Assembly (NCBI RefSeq): GCF_000060345.1
Contig: NC_008571.1
Span: 310,001 to 374,000, forward strand
Length of the DNA stretch: 64,000 nt
Source: Christiangramia forsetii KT0803
GTDB taxonomy: Bacteria; Bacteroidota; Bacteroidia; Flavobacteriales; Flavobacteriaceae
Reading direction: 5' to 3'
Shown: positions 1 through 8,718 of the stretch, in pieces
Layout: the number at the start of each line of letters is the position of its first letter
Numbering within the stretch: position 1 is the first letter of the stretch
Notes under the pieces: model-generated
The model's database searches: none
Seen by the model: only the letters and a program-made list of their open reading frames with translations
What the model was told of the DNA's origin: nothing
Translations under genes and position numbers: made by a program

Positions 1-1188
1 TGAACTATGGCCTGTTATACTCATCATAAAAGGTAGTGGCATTTGATCATGGTAATTCGTAGCAAAAGACCTTCTACAAACATGAGAGGCGATAGTTTCC
101 CATTTTTCATAATGATCATAAACAAGTCTCTTTACTTTCTTTTTTGAGGTTTTAGATACCAAAACCATTTTAGGTACACCAGTGTAGATGATATCGTTAA
201 ATTCTGCAATTCTGCATACTTCTTTTACATGTTCATTAAATTTCTGAGGAGTTATAGCTCTTGGGAAGCCTTCTTTTAATATTTCCTTGGCATCATAGTT
301 CAGAGGAACTAAAACATGCTTTTCGCCTTTTGTCTGAATTAATTCGATTACCATTCTGCCTTGTACTGTGCGAACGTTTCCTTCAGTTAGCTGAAGAAGA
401 TCTCCACCTCGTTGTCCTATGTTGCACCCCAGAATCAGCCACCTTCTAGCATTATCAAGTGCCTCAGAGTTCAGGTCAACTTTTTTCAGGACTTCTAATT
501 CATCAAAACTGAGGTAGACTATTTCCTCTTTTTTAACCTTCCCTGCTTTAATCTTTTTTAATTGCGGGCTTATTTTAACACCGTTTGTTTCAGCATCATA
601 ACAGATAGACTTAATGTTGTCAATCATTTTTAGGGTATATGATAAAGCATACTTTTGATCGTTATGCATCCATGTTTTAAATTTCTTGGCAAAGGCTAAA
701 TTAACCTCGACTACTTTATACTTCTTTCTACCGCTAAATTCTTCAATTATTGTTTTACAGCGTTTAAGCCCCTGAATTCTACTTCTAGATAAACCTTTTC
801 CTCCTTTATTATTGTCTCTAAGGTTTGCTCCATTCAAATATGAATCAATAGCATCTACCAAGTAGTCCGAATTTGATTCATTACTGACCACCCTTTTAAA
901 ATGAAGGTCGATATTAAAGGAAAGCCAATCTCCGTTTATTTCAATTCCGCTGGAATTATCTTCGTTTAATTTGTTTAGTAGTTTAGATTCGAGGCTCTTC
1001 AAGTCAGATTTAAGTTCTCTGCCGTCAGAGGATTTTGTTTTAGGAAAACCAGTAGCCTTGCTCCAAAGACTTGGATTAATGTAGAGTCCAGTTTTTCTTT
1101 TATAGACTTTTCCTCTTCCCAAGGAGAGGCGAGCATAAACAGGTGCATTGGATGATTTACTTTGAAGTAGAAACTTAATTGAGGCCAT
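1..1188 (-). CDS. Tyrosine recombinase/integrase (phage-type), C-terminus cut off by window edge
   Basis: Reading leftward from an ATG at 1188, the frame stays open for 396 codons to the first base of the window. The start MASIKFLLQSKSSNAP is typical of the long Bacteroidota integrases with an N-terminal arm-binding part and a SAM-like core-binding part. The catalytic domain shows Arg260 (GQRGGDL), the HxxR box at 369-372 (SHVCRR) and His394 (TGHSS). The nucleophilic Tyr should follow about ten residues later and lies outside the window, so activity cannot be judged. Such enzymes integrate and excise mobile elements at a specific site. The gene starts about 180 bases from a tRNA-like 3' end, which suggests it belongs to an element extending leftward. 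Confidence 0.93.
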   Translation of the reverse strand, partial: MASIKFLLQSKSSNAPVYARLSLGRGKVYKRKTGLYINPSLWSKATGFPKTKSSDGRELKSDLKSLESKLLNKLNEDNSSGIEINGDWLSFNIDLHFKRVVSNESNSDYLVDAIDSYLNGANLRDNNKGGKGLSRSRIQGLKRCKTIIEEFSGRKKYKVVEVNLAFAKKFKTWMHNDQKYALSYTLKMIDNIKSICYDAETNGVKISPQLKKIKAGKVKKEEIVYLSFDELEVLKKVDLNSEALDNARRWLILGCNIGQRGGDLLQLTEGNVRTVQGRMVIELIQTKGEKHVLVPLNYDAKEILKEGFPRAITPQKFNEHVKEVCRIAEFNDIIYTGVPKMVLVSKTSKKKVKRLVYDHYEKWETIASHVCRRSFATNYHDQMPLPFMMSITGHSS

Positions 1189-1364
1189 TCTGTTCTGTTT
1201 TGCGGACAAATATACCTTTTAGTCAACACCTAGTCAACCAAATTGGCACTTTAGTCAACCAAATAACATTAAATGCAATGCTTTTTATTTTATATAAACA
1301 GTAGTTATACCTTTAAATAAAGGGGTTCGTAAATTTTTAGAGAAGCAAGTGGTTCTTTTTAATA

Positions 1365-1393
1365 TTGGGTTTCTAGTCCCGTCCCGAGTACCA
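1365..1393 (+). other. Candidate attachment site: tRNA 3'-end-like remnant
   Basis: The stretch ending GTCCCGTCCCGAGTACCA resembles the T-arm to acceptor end of a tRNA, including CCA, and is directly followed by an intrinsic terminator. No matching 5' acceptor strand (about ACTCGGG) or anticodon arm is found upstream, so it is not a complete tRNA gene. A displaced 3' end left when an element integrated into a tRNA gene would look like this. The T-stem pairing is imperfect, so the reading is tentative. Confidence 0.4.
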
Positions 1394-1396
1394 AAG

Positions 1397-1430
1397 ACCC
1401 TCTTAATCAGTTGATTTTGAGGGTTTTTTT
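1397..1430 (+). terminator. Rho-independent terminator after tRNA-like remnant
   Basis: ACCCTC pairs with GAGGGT and the inner AATCA with TGATT around a two-base loop. A run of seven T follows. It is the type of terminator that ends tRNA transcripts and fits a displaced native tRNA end. Confidence 0.8.
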
Positions 1431-1660
1431 GTTATGTAGCTTTTCAGACCTAGATTTAAATATCAAGGTCACCCTATAATCTCTTTGCAAAAACCTTCGC
1501 CTTCCCCTTCTCAATTTTTCGACGTTTTAAGAAGTAAATTCTTCAAAAATCACTGTATTTTTCAATTATCTATAAGAATTAAATGAAATTCTGAGATTAC
1601 AGGCAACGAACAAGCATAGTTTTTATTAAATTCGGAAAACTTAATAAAATCATTATTTAT
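1431..1660. other. Gene-free spacer
   Basis: AT-rich spacer between the element boundary and the M16 protease gene. No ORF with family resemblance, RNA gene or clear TAnnTTTG promoter was recognised in it. Confidence 0.6.
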
Positions 1661-4579
1661 ATGACAAACTTCAGATTTGAGATGAAGGCTGTAGTGCTTT
1701 CATGCATGTTTATGGCTGTAGTATCCTGTAAAGTAAAGGATACTAAGCAGAATACTTCCACAGAGCCCGGTCAGGCAATGATGGAAAAAGATACGGTGAA
1801 AGCCGAAGAGAGTGCAGACCTAAGTCTTGATTTCAAGAAGTACGAACTGGAAAACGGCTTAAATGTTATACTGCATGAAGACAAGTCAGATCCTATTGTT
1901 TCCGTAGCGATTCAGTACGGAGTTGGGTCTAACCGTGAGAAAAAAGGAAGAACAGGTTTTGCCCATTTATTTGAGCATATGCTGTTTCAGGAATCTGAAA
2001 ATGTTCCGCAGGATCAGTTCTTTAAGACGATTCAGGATGCCGGAGGTACTTTAAACGGGGGAACCTGGCAGGATGGGACTATTTATTATGAGGTTGTTCC
2101 CAATAATGCCCTGGAAACGGTGCTTTGGTTGGAATCTGATAGAATGGGTTATTTGATCAACACCGTTACAGAAGCTGCTTTTGCCAATCAGCAGGAAGTA
2201 GTTCAGAATGAAAAAAGGCAACGTGTGGATAATAATCCTTACGGACATACCGGTTGGGTGATAGATAAAAATATGTATCCTGATGGCCACCCATATAGCT
2301 GGCAGGTAATTGGAGAACTTGAAGATCTTCAAAACGCCACTGTAGAAGATGTAAAGGAATTTTATGACAAATTTTATGGTCCTAATAACGCAACTCTGGT
2401 ACTCGCAGGAGATTTTCAGGAAGATGAGGCAAGAGATTTGATTGAAAAATATTTCGGTGAGATCAAAAAAGGTCAGGAAGTAGCTCCTTTAGAAACACAA
2501 TTGGTGACTTTAGATGAAACTAAGCGTTTATATCACGAAGACAATTTTGCCACTGCGCCGCAATTAAATATGGTTTGGCCGGTAGTAGAACAGTATAGTG
2601 AAGATTCTTATGCACTTAATTATCTGGGACAAATCCTATCTCAAGGTAAAGATGCGCCATTATATAAAGTTCTGGTAAAGGAGAAAGAACTTACCTCGCG
2701 CGCCAATGCTTATAACAGTCCGAGCCAGTTGGCAGGTCAGTTTACCGTGAATGTTACGGCAAATTCAGGGGTAGATCTGGATAGTATTGAAATGGGAATT
2801 GAAGAGGCTTTTGACCTTTTTGAAAAAGAAGGAGTTTCAGATCTTGATATCGAAAAGATAAAGGCAGGACTGGAAACCGATTTCTATAATGGAATTAGCA
2901 GTGTTTTGGGAAAATCTTTTCAATTAGCCCGATATGATGTTCTTGCAGGTGATCCTAACTTTTACAAGGAGGATCTGGAAAACATTAAAAATGTGACCAA
3001 AGAAGACGTGATGCGCGTTTATAACCAATATATCAAGGATAAGCCTTATGTAATGACCAGTTTTGTGCCGAAGGGTAAAATGGATCTGATCACTGAAAAT
3101 TCTGAAAAAGCTGAGGTTGTTGAGGAAGAAATCACGGAGAACAAGGAAACTGAAGTAGCTGAAACAGAACCTGAAGAAATTAAAAAAACTCCTTCTAATT
3201 TTGACAGGTCTGTACAGCCTGAAATGGGAGACTCTCCAAGCCTTAACGTTCCGGAATCATGGAATACTAAACTGGCGAATGGTTTAGAGGTTTATGGTAT
3301 TGAGCAAAACGAATTGCCACTGGTAACCTTTAGCCTGGTAGTGGAAGGCGGGCATTTGCTGGATGATCTTGATCATAATGGGGTTGCCAATTTAATGAGC
3401 GATATCATGATGGAAGGGACCGCAAATAAGACGCCGCAGGAACTGGAAGATGCTATAGCCTTGTTGGGAGCAAATATTTATATGTATACCAGCAATGAAT
3501 CTATCGTTGTTCGTGGAAATACTCTGAAGCGGAATTTCGCAAAAACAATGGATCTTGTCGAAGAAATCTTACTGGAACCGAGATGGGATGAAGAGGAATT
3601 GGCCAGGATTAAGACCAGCACTATTAATGGGATAGAAAGAAACGAGGCGAATCCTAATGCGATTGCGAACAGGGTTTACAATAAAATTCTTTACGGCGAA
3701 GATCATCCGTTTGCTTATACTACTTCAGGTACAAAAGAAGAAGTTAAGGCGATTAGCATGGAAGATTTGAAACAATTTTATGCTGAAAATTTCTCACCAT
3801 CTGTTGCGAGATTGCATGTGGTTGGTGATGTAAATAAAACTGAAACACTTGCTGCAGCTGAAGGTCTAAAGAATAACTGGAAAACTAAAGAAGTGAATAT
3901 TCCTGATTTTCAGATTCAAAACGATCGTGAAAAAGCTTCTCTTTATTTCGTAGATGTTCCGGATGCAAAACAGTCTATTATTAATATTGGATATATTGCG
4001 ATTCCAAGAACCAACGAAGATTACTATCCTTTAGAAGTAATGAACTATAAACTAGGAGGTTCATTTTCCGGAAATGTAAACCTTATTCTTAGAGAAGAAA
4101 AAGGTTATACCTATGGAGCACGTTCAGGATTTAGCGGATCTAAAATTCCGGGAACTTTTACTGCATCCTCTTCTGTAAGAACAAATACAACAGGAGAATC
4201 GGTTGGGATCTTCAGGGATGAAATTTCCAAGTACAAAGATGGAATTACAAAAGAAGACCTGCAATTCACCAAAAATGCATTGATCAAATCGAACGCCCGT
4301 CGTTTTGAAACTCAGGGCTCGCTTTTGGGAATGTTACAGGAGATGAGCGCTTACGATCTTGATTCTAATTATATTGAGAAAGAGGAAAATGTTGTTAATA
4401 ATATGACATTAGAGCAACATCAGGAATTGGCGAATGAGTACCTGGATGAATCTAAAATGGCCTATCTGGTGGTTGGGGATGCCAAGACTCAATTCGAGCA
4501 ATTCAAAGAAATGGGCTTTGATGAAGTAAAACTTCTAAATAAGGAAGGTGATGAAATTAAAATGAATGATGTAAAATAA
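1661..4579 (+). CDS. M16 family zinc metallopeptidase, two-unit, lipoprotein
   Basis: Full-length pitrilysin-type (M16) protease of 972 residues with two tandem M16 units. The N-terminal unit carries the inverted zinc motif HLFEH at 102-106 with a distal Glu near 184 (VVQNEKRQ). The second unit starts near residue 535, after an acidic Glu-rich linker around 480-515, and lacks the motif, as is usual for the inactive half. A lipoprotein signal is present (MKAVVLSCMFMAVVSC), so Met8 (base 1682) may be the real start and Cys23 the lipidated residue. It probably degrades peptides in the periplasm or at the outer membrane. Substrate unknown. It stands alone and is followed by a large palindromic repeat. 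Confidence 0.93.
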   Translation: MTNFRFEMKAVVLSCMFMAVVSCKVKDTKQNTSTEPGQAMMEKDTVKAEESADLSLDFKKYELENGLNVILHEDKSDPIVSVAIQYGVGSNREKKGRTGFAHLFEHMLFQESENVPQDQFFKTIQDAGGTLNGGTWQDGTIYYEVVPNNALETVLWLESDRMGYLINTVTEAAFANQQEVVQNEKRQRVDNNPYGHTGWVIDKNMYPDGHPYSWQVIGELEDLQNATVEDVKEFYDKFYGPNNATLVLAGDFQEDEARDLIEKYFGEIKKGQEVAPLETQLVTLDETKRLYHEDNFATAPQLNMVWPVVEQYSEDSYALNYLGQILSQGKDAPLYKVLVKEKELTSRANAYNSPSQLAGQFTVNVTANSGVDLDSIEMGIEEAFDLFEKEGVSDLDIEKIKAGLETDFYNGISSVLGKSFQLARYDVLAGDPNFYKEDLENIKNVTKEDVMRVYNQYIKDKPYVMTSFVPKGKMDLITENSEKAEVVEEEITENKETEVAETEPEEIKKTPSNFDRSVQPEMGDSPSLNVPESWNTKLANGLEVYGIEQNELPLVTFSLVVEGGHLLDDLDHNGVANLMSDIMMEGTANKTPQELEDAIALLGANIYMYTSNESIVVRGNTLKRNFAKTMDLVEEILLEPRWDEEELARIKTSTINGIERNEANPNAIANRVYNKILYGEDHPFAYTTSGTKEEVKAISMEDLKQFYAENFSPSVARLHVVGDVNKTETLAAAEGLKNNWKTKEVNIPDFQIQNDREKASLYFVDVPDAKQSIINIGYIAIPRTNEDYYPLEVMNYKLGGSFSGNVNLILREEKGYTYGARSGFSGSKIPGTFTASSSVRTNTTGESVGIFRDEISKYKDGITKEDLQFTKNALIKSNARRFETQGSLLGMLQEMSAYDLDSNYIEKEENVVNNMTLEQHQELANEYLDESKMAYLVVGDAKTQFEQFKEMGFDEVKLLNKEGDEIKMNDVK

Positions 4580-4601
4580 AATTCATTTTTCTATATAATA
4601 G

Positions 4602-4756
4602 AAAAGAGGCTGTCTCGAAAGTCAAAAACACGTCATCCTGAATTCATTTCAGGATCTTAATAATTTGGAAATCAAATTTAATTAGAAGCTGAAACATCCC
4701 GATAGCTATCGGGACAGCTTGACGAAATACAGACTTTTTAGACAGCCTCTTTTTTG
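4602..4756. repeat. Terminal-inverted-repeat element with inner palindromes; also ends the protease gene
   Basis: The outer ends match as an inverted repeat of about 22 bases with few mismatches (AAAAGAGGCTGTCT at 4602-4615 against AGACAGCCTCTTTT at 4739-4752), followed by T residues. Inside lie TCCTGAA/TTCAGGA and the perfect 18-base palindrome TCCCGATAGCTATCGGGA (4697-4714). It looks like a small non-autonomous repeat that can double as a terminator. A shorter hairpin with the same GGCTGTCTAAA ends follows etfA. Confidence 0.7.
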
Positions 4757-4861
4757 TGCCTATCTGTTATAATTGCAAACTGGATCAATAGCTCAGACTG
4801 TACTCTGTCTTTCCTTATTGTATCTTACTAATCCAATAGAGATTTCTATAAAAATGATATA

Positions 4862-4876
4862 TGATAATCATTTTCA
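4862..4876 (+). promoter_or_regulatory. Candidate Fur box
   Basis: TGATAATCATTTTCA matches the 7-1-7 Fur operator TGATAAT-N-ATTATCA with one mismatch. It sits about 20 bases upstream of the -7 element of the following metalloprotease gene, where a bound repressor would block the promoter. Confidence 0.45.
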
Positions 4877-4894
4877 GTATTCTAAAGCTTTCCT

Positions 4895-4902
4895 TATCTT
4901 CG
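4895..4902 (+). promoter_or_regulatory. -7 promoter element (TATCTTCG)
   Basis: One mismatch from TAnnTTTG. It predicts transcription starting about 10 bases before the ATG at 4920, which supports that start over any upstream one. No clear -33 TTG is visible. Confidence 0.45.
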
Positions 4903-4919
4903 GAAACAAAATTTTTTTC

Positions 4920-7358
4920 ATGATCAAAAGAATGTTACTATTGGGCGCGCTTGCCGTTTTTAGTGTCGGCTGCAAGACGTCCCAACCAGCTGTTAAGGAC
5001 AGCCAGAAACCCGAAAAAAAGGAATCAGACTTAAAAGAGTATTCTAAAGTGATCACTTCAGAAGCAAAAAGTGATGAGGGGCTTTTTACCACGCATTTTG
5101 TTGATGACAAGCTCTACTTTGAAATTCCCACAGGTCTTTTTGAAAAAGACATGCTTCTGGTAAGCAGGATTGCCGGAGTTCCTTCAGGTTTTGGCGGAGG
5201 CTATGTAAATGCCGGTTCAAAAGTAAATGAACAGGTAGTACGCTGGGTGAAGCGTAACGGGAATATTGATATGAAGGTAATAAGCTTTGAGAACCAAAGC
5301 GATGAAGAGTCGCCTATCTACAAGTCTGTACAGGCCAATAATTTTTTCCCGATTCTTTTCAGCTCCAAAATTGAAGCATGGAGCAAAGATTCCACCAGTG
5401 TAGTTATTGAAGCAGGCGGATTGTTTGAAAATGAAGTGGAAGCCATCAATGGAATTTCAGCGAGGCTCAGAAAACAATATAAAGTTAAGAAACTGGATAA
5501 AAGCAGGTCTTATATAGAATCTGCAAATTCCTATCCAAAAAATATAGAAATAAAGCATGTAATGACCTATGAGGCCGAGACTCCTCCTGAAAGGGACCAG
5601 GCCGGAACTATCTCTATGCTTTTAAACCAATCTATGATCCTTCTGCCTGAGAATAAAATGCAATCCAGGCTGGCAGATTATCGTGTAGGCTGGTTTACGA
5701 TAGATAAATACGATTATAATTCAGAAGAATTAAAAGCAGATGATTACGAGATCATACGTCGCTGGAAATTAATTCCGAAGGATGTAGAAGCTTATAAAAG
5801 GGGAGAGCTGGTAGAGCCGGTAGAACCCATTGTTTATTACCTTGATCCTGCTACACCAGAAAAATGGAGACCATACTTTAAAAAAGGTATAGAAGACTGG
5901 AACGTTGCCTTTGAGAAAGCGGGCTTTAAAAATGCGATTATCGCCAAAGATCCGCCAACTAAGGAAGAAGACCCGGAATTTAGCCCCGAAGACGTGAGAT
6001 ATTCTGTAGTTCGTTATGTGGCAAGTACAACGCGAAATGCCGTAGGTCCTTCTGTGACCGATCCTCGTACCGGTGAGATCATAGAAAGCGATATCATCTG
6101 GTATCACAATCACCTAAGATCTTACAGGAACCGTTTTATGATCGAAGCCGGTGCTCAGAATCCGAATGCAAGAACTTTGAATACGCCTGAAGCCGAAATT
6201 GGAGAGATGATGCGTATGGTAATCGCTCATGAAGTGGGGCATGCGCTTGGTCTTCCGCATAATATGAAAGCCAGCTCTGCGTATACAACAGATTCATTAA
6301 GATCGGCAAAATTTACCCAGAAATATGGGCTTACGCCTTCTATTATGGACTATGCCCGTGTAAACTACATAGCCCAGCCGGGAGATGAGGATGTGAGATA
6401 TATCAGGATGATGGGACCTTATGATCTTTATGCTATCAATTGGGGATACCGCTATCTACCGGAAGCAGCATCGGCAAGGGACGAAAAGAAAACCCTGGAC
6501 AAGTGGATCCTGGAAAAGGCAGGTGATCCCATATATGAATTTGGAAATGGATACTCAGGAGCAGATCCTCAGTCCCAGCGGGAAAGTTTAGGAGACGATC
6601 AGGTGAAAGCCGGGGAATATGCCGTGGCGAATTTAAAAAAGGTAGTTCCTAATCTTGTAGAATGGACTTCAAAAGAAGGTTATGGCTATGACGATCTGGA
6701 CGAGGTTTACAGAGAATTGAGTTATATGTGGAGAGGTTATCTTTCCCACGTAATCACCAATATTGGAGGTGTTTATGAAACACGCAAAACCTCAGACCAG
6801 TCTGGTGCGATCTACGAGCCGGTACCTGAGAAAATTCAGCAGAATGCCGTGAAATTCCTGAATAAAGAAGCATTTAGTACACCTACCTGGATGCTTGATC
6901 AGGATCTTCTTGGCAGAATAGAATCTTCTGAAGCTACAAATAGAATTCAGTCCCTCCAAACAAAAGCCCTGGAAAACCTCCTTGAAAAAGACCGTTTAAA
7001 GAGAATGATTGCGAATGAAGAAGTGAATGCCAGTGAGGCTTATACGGTAATGGAAATGATGACCGACTTAAGAGAAGGGGTTTTTAGCGAGTTGTATAAT
7101 TCCAATAAAACCGATGCTTATAGAAGAAATTTGCAGCGATCTTTTGTAGATGCAGCAGCTTCTTATGTGAAGGAACTAGAAATGCGGGATAATGATGAAG
7201 TGCTTAAATCTGATATTATGGCCTTGATGAGAGGCGAGCTAAATCAACTTAAAAGTGATATCAATAGACGGAAAAATCTTGTAAATCATGAGTTAACTAA
7301 GTATCATTGGGAAGACCTTTTGGCCAGGATAGATACGGCGATTTTGATTGAAAAATAA
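4920..7358 (+). CDS. Zinc-dependent metalloprotease, DUF5117/DUF5118/DUF4953 type, lipoprotein
   Basis: Large Bacteroidota metallopeptidase of 812 residues. The start MIKRMLLLGALAVFSVGC is a lipoprotein signal peptide with the lipobox ending at Cys18. The upstream in-frame Met at 4773 would bury this signal, so it was rejected. DUF5118- and DUF5117-like regions fill roughly residues 40-390. The extended metzincin motif HEVGHALGLPH lies at 437-447 (His437, Glu438, His441, His447), and SIMDYARVNY follows as a Met-turn. Substrates are unknown. A Fur-box-like site in front of the promoter hints at iron control. A strong terminator follows. Confidence 0.92.
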   Translation: MIKRMLLLGALAVFSVGCKTSQPAVKDSQKPEKKESDLKEYSKVITSEAKSDEGLFTTHFVDDKLYFEIPTGLFEKDMLLVSRIAGVPSGFGGGYVNAGSKVNEQVVRWVKRNGNIDMKVISFENQSDEESPIYKSVQANNFFPILFSSKIEAWSKDSTSVVIEAGGLFENEVEAINGISARLRKQYKVKKLDKSRSYIESANSYPKNIEIKHVMTYEAETPPERDQAGTISMLLNQSMILLPENKMQSRLADYRVGWFTIDKYDYNSEELKADDYEIIRRWKLIPKDVEAYKRGELVEPVEPIVYYLDPATPEKWRPYFKKGIEDWNVAFEKAGFKNAIIAKDPPTKEEDPEFSPEDVRYSVVRYVASTTRNAVGPSVTDPRTGEIIESDIIWYHNHLRSYRNRFMIEAGAQNPNARTLNTPEAEIGEMMRMVIAHEVGHALGLPHNMKASSAYTTDSLRSAKFTQKYGLTPSIMDYARVNYIAQPGDEDVRYIRMMGPYDLYAINWGYRYLPEAASARDEKKTLDKWILEKAGDPIYEFGNGYSGADPQSQRESLGDDQVKAGEYAVANLKKVVPNLVEWTSKEGYGYDDLDEVYRELSYMWRGYLSHVITNIGGVYETRKTSDQSGAIYEPVPEKIQQNAVKFLNKEAFSTPTWMLDQDLLGRIESSEATNRIQSLQTKALENLLEKDRLKRMIANEEVNASEAYTVMEMMTDLREGVFSELYNSNKTDAYRRNLQRSFVDAAASYVKELEMRDNDEVLKSDIMALMRGELNQLKSDINRRKNLVNHELTKYHWEDLLARIDTAILIEK

Positions 7359-7377
7359 CTCGATATAATGGAATTAT

Positions 7378-7415
7378 AAACGGTCGTCTATAGTCTATAG
7401 GCGACCGTTTTTCTT
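7378..7415 (+). terminator. Rho-independent terminator of the DUF5117 protease gene
   Basis: AAACGGTCG pairs with CGACCGTTT, followed by TTTTTCTTTT. Confidence 0.85.
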
Positions 7416-7655
7416 TTAATTCTTAATTGAAGATCTATTAGGAAGCGCTGGCTAAGGGATAGTTATTGTAAAAATTTAATATTTTTTACAAAAAAATGAT
7501 ATTAGGGATTATGATTTTTTTTAATCTAAAATGCACAAAACCATAATCTAAGGTGATAAAAGTTGAAAATTTGTGAAACTGCATGAAAAAAAACATTTTG
7601 ATACTAAAGTTAAATTTTGTTAATTAGAGTATATCAAACTTAATAAAGTGTTAAA

Positions 7656-7997
7656 ATGGAAACAATTGCAAATACAGTCGTAGAATTTAGAGAAGGCATG
7701 AAAGTTGCAGATTTGAGGCAGAATACTTCCATTAAATTTATTAATACCTTACGCGAGTATGATCTAATTACTCTTACCGTCAACGGTAAAATAAGGCTTA
7801 CACCAAAAGGAAAAATTGCCACAAAACTGGGAATTAGTAATTATTTGAGGCTGGAGAAGACAGAAAAATTGTATGTAAAAGAAGAAATGGATAATTTGAA
7901 AGTTGAAAATGGGGGATTGAAAATGATCTTTGGAGGAATGTTCCTTTCTCTTTTATTTATTATAGGTTTCTGGATAGTTGAGTTGAAGTTGCTCTAA
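7656..7997 (+). CDS. Small protein: winged-helix-like domain plus one C-terminal membrane helix
   Basis: 113 residues, family not recognised. Residues 1-60 look like a small winged helix-turn-helix with a beta wing (KFINTLREYDLITLTVNGKI, then RLTPKGKIATK). A short coiled-coil-like stretch follows (65-85), then one hydrophobic segment near 90-108 (MIFGGMFLSLLFIIGFW). A DNA-binding-like head on a membrane anchor could be a membrane-tethered regulator or simply a membrane-associated scaffold. It is monocistronic, with about 240 AT-rich bases upstream and 215 downstream. Confidence 0.7.
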   Translation: METIANTVVEFREGMKVADLRQNTSIKFINTLREYDLITLTVNGKIRLTPKGKIATKLGISNYLRLEKTEKLYVKEEMDNLKVENGGLKMIFGGMFLSLLFIIGFWIVELKLL

Positions 7998-8187
7998 CGA
8001 TATTTTTGTAATGGCTTTAATGCTTTCAAAATAGACCCATATTTTTTTAAACAATCAATTTCTGAAAAATGGAATTCGGAGAATTAGAACCCTGGCCAGA
8101 TATTCCTATTAAAAACAGGTAGGACTTCATAATAATTCTTAATCCCTCTAATTAAATCAAGAGATTTTATCTTAAGGGAATTCATGC

Positions 8188-8195
8188 TAACTTTG
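8188..8195 (+). promoter_or_regulatory. -7 promoter element (TAACTTTG) of the Fur-family gene
   Basis: Exact TAnnTTTG match 17 bases before the ATG at 8213. A CTTAAG hexamer lies just upstream at 8171-8176. The same hexamer recurs in front of the neighbouring ATPase gene. Confidence 0.6.
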
Positions 8196-8212
8196 CGTAA
8201 CTTTCAGTTGGT

Positions 8213-8626
8213 ATGAATGAAATAGAAAAAGTTCTGCAAGAGCATCAAGTGAGGCCTACAGCCATTAGACTTCTAATGTACAAGTTTCTTCGGGATAGAC
8301 AGGTTGCAGTGACACTCAATGATATAGAATCAGATTTTGAGATGTCTGAACGCACTACTTTATACCGCACAATTAAAACTTTTGAAAAGAACGGTCTTGT
8401 TCATCAAATTGATGATGGTACGGGTGTTGCTAAATATGCCCTTGATGAACCTGAAATTGGATCGGGTTCTCAAGATCTTCATCTTCACTTTCACTGTACA
8501 AATTGTAATGAAACCCTTTGCCTTACCGATCATAAAATTCCCCATATAAGCTTGCCTAAAGGCTTTGTAACACAGGATATGAATCTTGTTTTAAAAGGTA
8601 TCTGTGATAGATGCAATGAGAATTAA
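8213..8626 (+). CDS. Fur-family metal-dependent transcriptional regulator
   Basis: 137 residues, normal length for Fur/Zur/PerR proteins. The N-terminal winged helix includes RPTAIRLLMYKFLRD and the recognition helix SERTTLYRTIKTF. The C-terminal half has the His-rich metal region (HLHFHCTNC) and two CxxC pairs (CTNC and CDRC) that form the structural zinc site. Neither sequence nor context shows cleanly whether it senses Fe, Zn or peroxide. It lies 92 bases upstream of a P1B-4 metal-exporting ATPase in the same direction and probably controls it. A CTTAAG-centred near-palindrome occurs before both genes. Confidence 0.92.
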   Translation: MNEIEKVLQEHQVRPTAIRLLMYKFLRDRQVAVTLNDIESDFEMSERTTLYRTIKTFEKNGLVHQIDDGTGVAKYALDEPEIGSGSQDLHLHFHCTNCNETLCLTDHKIPHISLPKGFVTQDMNLVLKGICDRCNEN

Positions 8627-8661
8627 TGCACTTAAGTTGCACCAATTTCCCCTTACCTTTG
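8627..8661 (+). promoter_or_regulatory. Promoter with overlapping near-palindrome before the metal ATPase
   Basis: TACCTTTG at 8654-8661 is an exact -7 element. Just upstream is TGCA-CTTAAG-TTGCA (8627-8641), palindromic apart from one extra base, and it contains the TTG of a possible -33. That spacing (14) is shorter than usual. It is a candidate operator for the adjacent Fur-family protein. Confidence 0.5.
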
Positions 8662-8718
8662 CCCGTAATATAAAATCTATTCTTTCTTAATATTTTTTAA
8701 TTGTAAAATTTAATCGGG

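Noticed and set aside
4773-4919. Upstream start for the DUF5117 protease
   Set aside because: It would place 49 residues before a clear lipoprotein signal peptide and include the -7 promoter element.
5769-6113. 114-codon minus-strand ORF inside the DUF5117 protease
   Set aside because: Antisense shadow of a conserved coding region.
8069-8122. 17-codon ORF (starts MEFGELEPWP) in the spacer before the Fur-family gene
   Set aside because: No terminator, repeated codons or conserved motif around it. It could be a gene remnant but nothing supports that.
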